DNA of 10,598 bases from CAZIQY01 sp964541605 (GTDB taxonomy: Bacteria > Desulfobacterota > Syntrophia > Syntrophales > UBA2185): the NCBI GenBank assembly GCA_964541605.1, contig CAZIQY010000088.1:1-10598 (forward strand), given 5' to 3'. Positions 6,771 through 10,598 of the stretch are shown here, one piece after another (position 1 is the stretch's first letter; the number at the start of each line of letters is the position of its first letter). The position numbers and the translations under genes are program-made. The notes below the pieces were generated by a model that was given only the letters and a program-made list of their open reading frames with translations, was not told the DNA's origin and searched no databases.

Positions 6771-7643
6771 CTAAGTTGTTATCGTGGTCTGCTCCATGAC
6801 TTCCCGGGTGCTGTCTGACTGGAGTAATGCCCGCTTGATTTTGTTCAAATGCAGGATGATCAGGTCGATCCGATCAATGTTTTGTTTGGCTGCCGGTGAA
6901 AGAACCGCCGAGAGGACCGACAAATCATCCCGATTAAAAGACCGATTGATAAAAGTGACGATGTTCTCGATCATGCGGTCATATTTTGTGTTGATTTCCC
7001 GCTCCAATGGAGTCGGCTCCGGCAAAAAGCTCTCCTGTTCCTGTACATAGAGCATGGCATTGACCAGCGATCGCAGTTTATTATAGGTGTCAGCCTTGCC
7101 GGCGGAGATCCTGTCGAAAACGATCCCCTGCATGTCCTTTGGAAGACGGCTCAACTCCTGGGCCTGTGAAGGGGACAAAATCCCCTTCAAGGTGTAGTCT
7201 TGGAATACCAGTGTCAACTTCAGGATATTGAGGCGCTCCTGGATGCGCCACACCTGCTTGATTCCCATTTTCCGGGCGATTTCTTCATGACTCAACCCCA
7301 TATCAACAAGCCCCTGGAACGCCCTGGCTTCCTCTATGACGTTAAGGTCTTCTCTCTGGAGGTTTTCCAGAAGCGCAAGCTCCGCAACGGTTTGATCGTC
7401 GGCCTCAAGGATCCTGACGGGGACATCCTTGATCCCCGCGATGCCGCATGCCCGCCACCGACGCTCCCCGGCGATGATCATGTATTTGTCGCCGCGCTTC
7501 ACAACAATGATGGGTTCCAGAAGCCCGCTCTCCTTTATGGATTGCGCCAGCTCCTCCAGTTTCCCCTGGTCAAAATGTTTTCTGGGCTGGTTTGGGTTCG
7601 GATATATCAGATCATGCTTTATGGTTTCCATGGGCTCCTCCAT
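6771..7643 (-). CDS. ParB/RepB/Spo0J family protein (CTP-switch ParB fold)
   Basis: A 290-residue ParB-family DNA-binding protein. The N-terminal ParB/Srx domain has NPNQPRKHF (16-24) and the CTP-binding box GERRWRA (59-65), followed by LLENLQREDLN (91-101). A helix-turn-helix lies at about 115-142 (GLSHEEIARKMG). ILSPSQAQELSRLP (155-168) is also typical. The C-terminal 100 residues are helical and probably mediate dimerisation. Family members spread from a parS site for partition, or act as plasmid/ICE regulators. No ParA ATPase gene is in the window and no parS is recognised, so classical partition is unproven. Two starts are possible. ATG 7643 overlaps the previous stop by one base (TAATG). 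ATG 7631 has the stronger GGAGGAG. Confidence 0.9.
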   Translation of the reverse strand: MEEPMETIKHDLIYPNPNQPRKHFDQGKLEELAQSIKESGLLEPIIVVKRGDKYMIIAGERRWRACGIAGIKDVPVRILEADDQTVAELALLENLQREDLNVIEEARAFQGLVDMGLSHEEIARKMGIKQVWRIQERLNILKLTLVFQDYTLKGILSPSQAQELSRLPKDMQGIVFDRISAGKADTYNKLRSLVNAMLYVQEQESFLPEPTPLEREINTKYDRMIENIVTFINRSFNRDDLSVLSAVLSPAAKQNIDRIDLIILHLNKIKRALLQSDSTREVMEQTTITT

Positions 7644-7843
7644 TAATCTCCATAAATATCTGTCATGTTTTTGTCTTTGATGTCTTTTTCCTTTGCCGCC
7701 ATGTCTTCAAGATATTCCTGATGTTCTTCGTCGGTGTTTTGCTCGTCGAGATCCCGGTCCAATACTTCAACGCAAATGCTTTTGTCCGTTGACCAGACAC
7801 TCTTCACCAAGCCGCCTTCCAGTTCGATAATGATGTGCGTCAT
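7643..7843 (-). CDS. Small acidic protein of mobile elements (66 aa)
   Basis: The N-terminal half, MTHIIIELEGGLVKSV followed by a WSTDKSICVEVLDRD strand pair, resembles a small beta domain common in plasmid and phage cargo (hydrophobic strand, GG-x-V turn, then a strand ending in D-x-D). The C-terminal half is a highly charged helix. The function is unknown. The start at 7843 is chosen over further upstream codons because AAAGGAG stands 8 nt before it; the longer frame would overlap the previous gene. Its stop overlaps the ParB-family start by one base, so the two are probably translated together. Confidence 0.75.
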   Translation of the reverse strand: MTHIIIELEGGLVKSVWSTDKSICVEVLDRDLDEQNTDEEHQEYLEDMAAKEKDIKDKNMTDIYGD

Positions 7844-7857
7844 AATTCTCTTCTCCT

Positions 7858-8250
7858 TTAATCTTCGTCTGTCATCATGATGGTGATGACCGGTTCGCTG
7901 TTGTCCCCTGGGCCGCACACCGATTTCAGCGTGACCAGTTTCGGGCGGCGGTTGTCATTCCTCACCAAAAGGGAAAATTTCAGTGTGTCGCTGGGGACGC
8001 GGTTTCTCCTGATCATATCCCTGAGCATGAACAGGATATCCCAAAGACGACCCTGCTCATCCTGACATGACACCCCTTGGGGAACCTCAACGTATTTGCC
8101 CCAGACCGTGCTTGTCATGGCTACCGGGAATCCGAAGCCCGCTTCTTTGGCAATTTCTGACACATCGATAAGGGAGCCGTCTTCGATGGCTTCCGCCCTG
8201 GTATATGAATGAATGATCTCTCCAAATATTTCATGCATTGTATCTTTCAT
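7858..8250 (-). CDS. DUF6573 family protein
   Basis: A 130-residue protein that I recognise as the DUF6573 type from conserved phrases: FGEIIHSYTRAEAIEDG (9-25), the VSEIAKEAGF stretch, GRLWDILFMLRD (67-78) and VRNDNRRPKLVTLKSVCGPG (about 96-115). No catalytic motif or membrane segment is visible and the function is unknown. Such genes occur in plasmid and integrative-element cargo beside RadC-like and ParB-like genes, as here. The start has AAAGGAG at 8 nt. The gene starts 21 nt after the RadC-family gene and ends 14 nt before the small acidic gene. Confidence 0.85.
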   Translation of the reverse strand: MKDTMHEIFGEIIHSYTRAEAIEDGSLIDVSEIAKEAGFGFPVAMTSTVWGKYVEVPQGVSCQDEQGRLWDILFMLRDMIRRNRVPSDTLKFSLLVRNDNRRPKLVTLKSVCGPGDNSEPVITIMMTDED

Positions 8251-8271
8251 CTTCGATTCTCCTTTCTCAAA

Positions 8272-8826
8272 TTAGATAAGTCCCTCTTCGCGGAAGGAAA
8301 AATATTCCCCGGCATCGGAGACGATAAGGTGATCATGGACCAATATTTCCAATTGTTTTCCAAGGTCACGAACCTGGTTGGTGAGGCGAATATCGGCATC
8401 AGACGGCTTAAGGTGCCCCGATGGATGGTTATGGAGAAGAATGACGGCGCAGGCCCCGGAAAGAATAGCGTGCCGGAAGATTTCTCTCGGATATATGACG
8501 CATTGGTTCACTGTGCCGTTCATGATCTGGATGCAGATCAACTTGTTTTGCGCATTAAGATACAGGATGAGCATCTTTTCAATGTCAGCTTCCTGAAGAG
8601 AGCTGGCAAATGCAATAACGTCTGATGTGCAACTGAAGTTTCGTTCTGCATACGGGAAGTCAGTTTCTTTTATTCTTGACGTTTTGATGCTGTAGGCGTA
8701 TTTCGTTGTCATGGCGTAACTCCTTTTCTTCTTAGGTGAGGGGTCGTCTGTTCCATCTCCAGGGGCGGCAACCCCTGGGGATGGTTTTTTATTCGTCACA
8801 AATAAAAAACTCTCTTGCATATCCAT
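8272..8826 (-). CDS. RadC-like JAB/MPN+ domain protein
   Basis: The 184-residue product carries the RadC-type JAMM metal site: H132, H134 (LLHNHPSG), then S142 and D145 (KPSDAD), with E83 as the probable upstream glutamate. Despite the name, RadC-family proteins have no proven role in recombination; the fold suggests metal-dependent hydrolysis. The helix-hairpin-helix part of chromosomal RadC is absent, as in mobile-element versions. ATG 8826 has a strong AGGAGG and follows the previous gene's stop by 1 nt. A second in-frame ATG at 8712 (residue 39) also has a strong AAAGGAG at 8 nt. Residues 1-38 are a low-complexity, Pro/Gly/Lys-rich stretch not needed for the domain, so two products or a shorter true protein are possible. 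Confidence 0.88.
   Translation of the reverse strand: MDMQESFLFVTNKKPSPGVAAPGDGTDDPSPKKKRSYAMTTKYAYSIKTSRIKETDFPYAERNFSCTSDVIAFASSLQEADIEKMLILYLNAQNKLICIQIMNGTVNQCVIYPREIFRHAILSGACAVILLHNHPSGHLKPSDADIRLTNQVRDLGKQLEILVHDHLIVSDAGEYFSFREEGLI
8753..8790 (+). terminator. Plus-strand intrinsic terminator inside the radC-like gene
   Basis: A 13-bp stem (8753-8765 with 8772-8784, one T.G wobble) with the 6-nt loop CGGCAA is followed by six T (8785-8790). Read on the plus strand this is an excellent rho-independent terminator, although no plus-strand gene precedes it. On the minus strand the same hairpin would form in the mRNA within codons of residues about 15-25 of the RadC-like protein, with no T-run after it. 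Confidence 0.6.
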
Positions 8827-8827
8827 G

Positions 8828-8980
8828 TTAGCTTACCTCCTCTGTTTTATATAATATCGCTTTTATTATAACTGCTTGAACCGCGCCCTGCAGATCGCTT
8901 GTCGTGAAGTCGTCCCGATGATAAACGATCTCCAGGATCTCATCCGTCAATTCCCATACCTTTAATTCTTGTGGTGTCAT
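8828..8980 (-). CDS. Small hypothetical protein (50 aa), first gene of the operon
   Basis: The frame starts ATG ACA CCA CAA at 8980 and ends TAA at 8828. It encodes 50 residues beginning MTPQELKVWELTDEIL and ending YKTEEVS, helical and acidic in its first half. AGGAAG precedes the ATG by about 6 nt. A near-consensus promoter lies 60 nt upstream. The ribosome site of the next gene is embedded in its last codons and one base separates its stop from that gene's ATG. This arrangement strongly suggests a real coupled gene. I recognise no family. Confidence 0.65.
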   Translation of the reverse strand: MTPQELKVWELTDEILEIVYHRDDFTTSDLQGAVQAVIIKAILYKTEEVS

Positions 8981-9039
8981 TGTCTCTTCCTTTGCCTCCC
9001 TTCCCCGGTTTTCAAAGAATCTCTTAACTGCTTGTTTTT

Positions 9040-9068
9040 ATTCTACTTTTATTTATTGACGTTGTCAA
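9040..9068 (-). promoter_or_regulatory. Near-consensus promoter of the radC-parB operon with overlapping dyad
   Basis: On the minus strand TTGACA (9068-9063) and TAGAAT (9045-9040) have 17-nt spacing, 5 of 6 matches at the -10 and a perfect -35. The -35 is part of the inverted repeat TTGAC-GTT-GTCAA (9056-9068), a plausible repressor site. A second TTGACA on the same strand (9091-9086) lies 23 nt upstream. A plus-strand TTGACG/TATAAA pair (9056-9061, 9078-9083, 16 nt apart) overlaps it. Confidence 0.65.
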
Positions 9069-9120
9069 GGATTATATTATAAAAATGTCAATTATTTTCG
9101 ATACTTATGCTGTTTTTTAC

Positions 9121-9155
9121 CACTAAAAAAGCCGGGAATCCCGGCTTTTTTAGTG
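9121..9155. terminator. Symmetric bidirectional intrinsic terminator
   Basis: Two perfect 17-nt arms surround a single central base at 9138. The GC core GCCGGGA/TCCCGGC is flanked by six A on one side and six T on the other, so the element is a terminator on both strands. It lies between two divergent transcription units, where it would insulate each promoter from transcription coming out of the other. Confidence 0.85.
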
Positions 9156-9260
9156 CATATATTGAGTTATTTATTTTGTATGCGTACTTTATGATTTGAG
9201 AAGGTATTATATGCCCACAGGATGCCCCTTGCTTTCACCATTCTACGGAATTAGAAAATA

Positions 9261-9279
9261 TTACGCAAAAATAGCGTGA
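9261..9279. promoter_or_regulatory. Operator-like inverted repeat, site 1
   Basis: TTACGC (9261-9266) and GCGTGA (9274-9279) are inverted with one mismatch and a 7-nt spacer. The site lies 8 nt upstream of the -35 of the XRE gene promoter and shares its half-site with site 2. Confidence 0.5.
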
Positions 9280-9287
9280 ATTAAATC

Positions 9288-9316
9288 TTGACAATTGAAA
9301 TATAATGGTTAATATA
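9288..9316 (+). promoter_or_regulatory. Predicted promoter of the XRE-ImmA operon
   Basis: A consensus TTGACA stands at 9288-9293, with TAATAT at 9310-9315 (16 nt) or AATATA at 9311-9316 (17 nt) as the -10. A perfect TATAAT at 9301-9306 lies too close to this -35 and would need the weak GAATTA further upstream. The leader is about 60 nt. Confidence 0.5.
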
Positions 9317-9326
9317 GATTTACGGT

Positions 9327-9344
9327 TTACGCTTCATTGCGTAA
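9327..9344. promoter_or_regulatory. Operator-like inverted repeat, site 2
   Basis: TTACGC (9327-9332) and GCGTAA (9339-9344) form a perfect 6-bp inverted repeat with a 6-nt spacer, just downstream of the predicted transcription start and before the ribosome site. This is a classic autorepression position for an XRE protein. Confidence 0.6.
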
Positions 9345-9380
9345 TGATCTTTGAAAAGGAGAAAGGAAAGGAGAAAGACA

Positions 9381-9716
9381 ATGACAAGTTTTGGTGAAAC
9401 TCTCAGGAAAACAAGAGTGGCCAAACGGATTACCTTACGTCAACTGAGTGAATTCACAGAAAAGTCAATTGGGTATCTTTCGGACATTGAGCACGGAAGG
9501 AGGAGGCCACCGGATTTAGAAACAGTTAACAAAATGGAAGATTTGCTGGGAATATATGATGGTTCTCTCGTTAACATGGCTTCAAAGCTACGAAAAAATA
9601 TTACACATGAATTCAGTAACTTGTTTAATAGGCATCCAAAGTTGTCGGAAGCACTGTTAAGAGCTGAAGACAAAGATATCGAAAGAATTATCAAGGAAAT
9701 AGAAGAAAGGGGGTAA
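9381..9716 (+). CDS. XRE-family transcriptional repressor
   Basis: A 111-residue regulator. Residues 4-60 form a Cro/C1-type helix-turn-helix, with TLRQLSEFTEKSIGYLSDIE (18-37) as the two core helices and HGRRRPP after them. The C-terminal half is helical and charged, ending in ERIIKEIEERG, and probably forms the dimer or the contact with the peptidase. The ATG at 9381 is chosen because AAAGGAG stands about 8 nt before it and homology starts there; the upstream TTG frame adds only basic filler from the ribosome-site region. It is followed by the ImmA gene after 5 nt. The paired operators upstream suggest autorepression. It may be the element's master repressor or the antitoxin-like part of a pair. 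Confidence 0.9.
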   Translation: MTSFGETLRKTRVAKRITLRQLSEFTEKSIGYLSDIEHGRRRPPDLETVNKMEDLLGIYDGSLVNMASKLRKNITHEFSNLFNRHPKLSEALLRAEDKDIERIIKEIEERG

Positions 9717-9721
9717 GGATA

Positions 9722-10303
9722 TTGCGTAAAATCGCTGCTGCTGAACCTCGAAGTGGAAATGAAATTGACAGAATCGCATTTCAAATAGTCAAGAAATTTC
9801 AACCGGAAGTTCTGGAGAAGCTTCAGAACTTCCGAATTGAAGAATTCTTCGATCTCGACCTCGAATCTCTTGTCGGAGTGAAAACGGATTATACGAAGCT
9901 TCCGATAGGTGTTCATGGTTATATAGATTCTGATTTCCCGATAGCAGTGATTGCGGTCGATTTGATGGAAGATGCATGCAGTGAATACTATCGCAATTCG
10001 ACCATTGCCCACGAAACTGGACATGCCATTCTGCATGTTCCAGAATTTAGGAGAAAAAAGGCAGTCATAAAGTCAATTACCAATGAAGAAAATGTTAATT
10101 TACGTTTATACAGAGAGACAGACATTCCCGTTTATAGGAATCCCGAATGGCAAGCCTGGAGATTTGCAGGGGCGCTGTTAATGCCAGAGTCTGCAATAAG
10201 ATGGGCAATAGAAAAGGGTTATGGTCTACAGAAAATGTCGGACGTATTCAGAGTTAATACGGCGTTTGTTAAGTCGCGAATGAGGGCTTTGAAGCTCTTA
10301 TAA
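9722..10303 (+). CDS. ImmA/IrrE family metallopeptidase
   Basis: A 193-residue zinc-dependent peptidase of the ImmA/IrrE (COG2856-type) family. The zinc motif is HETGH (H97, E98, H101) in STIAHETGHAILH, and E142 in PEWQAWRFAGALLMPE is the likely third ligand. In characterised systems such peptidases cleave a cognate XRE repressor after a DNA-damage or quorum signal and so switch on element genes. The neighbouring XRE gene is the obvious substrate (inference). The start is TTG at 9722, since there is no early ATG; GGGGGTAAGGA stands just before it. That TTG lies inside another GCGTAA half-site-like sequence. All catalytic residues are present, so it should be active. The far C-terminus (VNTAFVKSRMRALKLL) is the usual helical end of the family. 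Confidence 0.92.
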   Translation: MRKIAAAEPRSGNEIDRIAFQIVKKFQPEVLEKLQNFRIEEFFDLDLESLVGVKTDYTKLPIGVHGYIDSDFPIAVIAVDLMEDACSEYYRNSTIAHETGHAILHVPEFRRKKAVIKSITNEENVNLRLYRETDIPVYRNPEWQAWRFAGALLMPESAIRWAIEKGYGLQKMSDVFRVNTAFVKSRMRALKLL

Positions 10304-10304
10304 T

Positions 10305-10331
10305 AAAAAAGAGGGCATCCCCAGTGCCCCC
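10305..10331 (-). terminator. Minus-strand intrinsic terminator
   Basis: On the minus strand GGGGGCA (10331-10325) pairs with TGCCCTC (10317-10311), with one wobble, and is followed by six T (10310-10305). On the plus strand it lacks a T-run, so it serves minus-strand transcription, though its stem could also protect the 3' end of the ImmA mRNA. Confidence 0.65.
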
Positions 10332-10407
10332 TTAACAAATAAGGCCCATTCGCTTTAGCTATGAGCCTTACTTTAGGAGTGCAGGCTATTCGCCTAGCAC
10401 AAGCGTG
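10305..10407 (-). ncRNA. Candidate structured small RNA of about 100 nt
   Basis: The minus strand between a promoter (10442-10414) and an intrinsic terminator (10331-10305) holds no ORF but two strong hairpins. The first is 10400-10379 (GTGC and AGGC arms with one bulged T, loop GAATA). The second is 10369-10341 (9-bp stem AAGGCTCAT with ATGGGCCTT, then a small inner stem). Promoter, two stems, a single-stranded linker and a T-tailed stem are the architecture of an sRNA. I do not match it to a known family. Alternatively it is the structured 3' UTR of the 39-aa frame just upstream. Confidence 0.5.
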
Positions 10408-10413
10408 ATGTAC

Positions 10414-10442
10414 CTAATAAACGATAATTGACATATAGTCAA
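10414..10442 (-). promoter_or_regulatory. Predicted promoter of the candidate small RNA
   Basis: On the minus strand TTGACT (10442-10437) and TATTAG (10419-10414) are 17 nt apart. The -35 lies in the inverted repeat ATTGAC-ATATA-GTCAAT (10427-10443), similar in sequence to the TTGAC/GTCAA dyad at 9056-9068. Confidence 0.45.
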
Positions 10443-10533
10443 TACGGATTTTCAGGTATTTTTGCCTAAGCAATCGGCCTATTCCTCCTAAAGGCAGTAA
10501 AAATATAATAGGAGGTATAGAGCTGATGATCAT
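10414..10533 (-). CDS. Possible 39-aa hydrophobic peptide
   Basis: ATG 10533 to TAG 10414 encodes 39 residues. Residues 2-19 (IISSIPPIIFLLPLGGIG) could span a membrane, followed by a basic tail (RLLRQKYLKIR). GAGGAAA precedes the ATG by about 6 nt. The size and charge pattern recall type I toxin or leader-type membrane peptides, but no family is recognised and the frame stays open 14 codons further upstream without a start codon, so it may be a gene remnant. Confidence 0.3.
   Translation of the reverse strand: MIISSIPPIIFLLPLGGIGRLLRQKYLKIRIDYMSIIVY
10484..10515. repeat. Inverted repeat able to mask a Shine-Dalgarno sequence
   Basis: On the plus strand CCTCCT (10484-10489) can pair with AGGAGG (10510-10515) over a 20-nt AT-rich loop. 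The AGGAGG is a consensus ribosome site 10 nt before ATG 10526, which opens only a 15-codon frame (10526-10573). A neighbouring CCTATT/AATAGG pair offers an alternative fold. Confidence 0.35.
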
Positions 10534-10598
10534 TTCAATTTCCTCATTACTGTCCGGAATAATCCGTGAATAAGTTCAATTGGTTAAGATTTATGTCC

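Larger units (their letters stand above)
9001..9380. other. Divergent intergenic control region
   Basis: This stretch holds no convincing gene. From left to right it contains the minus-strand operon promoter (9040-9068), overlapping plus-strand promoter-like boxes, a symmetric terminator (9121-9155), an AT-rich segment with nothing clear (9156-9260), and the promoter and operators of the XRE gene (9261-9344). A 22-codon plus-strand frame from ATG 9211 is too weak to call. Confidence 0.6.

Noticed and set aside
8209..8625. A 138-codon plus-strand frame
   Set aside because: It is antisense to the JAMM-motif region of the RadC-like gene and has no independent support.
9160..9240. A short minus-strand GTG frame of 23 codons in the divergent intergenic region
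   Set aside because: It has no ribosome site and runs into the terminator; too short and unsupported to list.
9440..10036. A 198-codon minus-strand frame
   Set aside because: It is antisense to the XRE and ImmA genes, whose helix-turn-helix and HETGH motifs are clear; the translation is low-complexity Ser/Leu/Ile-rich.
1..10598. CRISPR arrays, tRNA or rRNA genes, complete insertion sequences
   Set aside because: No regularly spaced repeats, tRNA-like cloverleaf sequence, rRNA motif or full transposase with terminal repeats was seen on either strand.

Overview
The window looks like an accessory stretch of a bacterial chromosome or large mobile element. Strong Shine-Dalgarno sites, sigma70-like TTGACA/TATAAT promoters and compact polycistrons are bacterial. 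The ParB, DUF6573 and RadC cargo suggests an integrative element of a Gram-negative anaerobe such as Desulfobacterota; this placement is an impression, not a search result. Composition changes along the window: the 1.1-5.9 kb genes are visibly GC-richer than the AT-rich right end (9.0-10.6 kb).

Left region (1-5861). A five-gene minus-strand operon runs from 4780 down to 1169: ARPP-family protein, HD-domain phosphohydrolase, a small PD-(D/E)XK-like protein, a dual-specificity/tyrosine-type phosphatase and an ADP-ribosylglycohydrolase. Gaps are 4-16 nt, with one 20-nt overlap. A WYL-domain regulator is transcribed divergently from the operon's head and is the obvious candidate controller. The gene set suggests removal or turnover of ADP-ribose or phosphate groups on a nucleotide, RNA or protein under WYL control, probably a stress or conflict response. 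Beyond the operon's 3' end lies the N-terminal half of a McrB-type protein. It lacks its AAA+ GTPase half because it stops at 47, where the tail of an opposing reading frame overlaps it.

Middle (5862-6770). This is a gene-poor stretch with two short, unsupported ORFs on the plus strand, followed by a DUF488 gene with its own promoter on the minus strand.

Right (6771-10598). A minus-strand operon starts at a near-consensus promoter (9040-9068). It encodes a previously easy-to-miss 50-aa protein, a RadC/JAB-domain protein, a DUF6573 protein, a 66-aa acidic protein and a ParB-family protein without a visible ParA. Divergent to it is an XRE repressor plus ImmA/IrrE metallopeptidase pair, the usual repressor/anti-repressor switch of integrative elements and prophages. 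Two TTACGC-type inverted repeats flank its promoter. A symmetric bidirectional terminator separates the two divergent units. Downstream of ImmA, the minus strand carries what looks like a compact structured small RNA (promoter, two hairpins, intrinsic terminator) and a possible 39-aa hydrophobic peptide gene.
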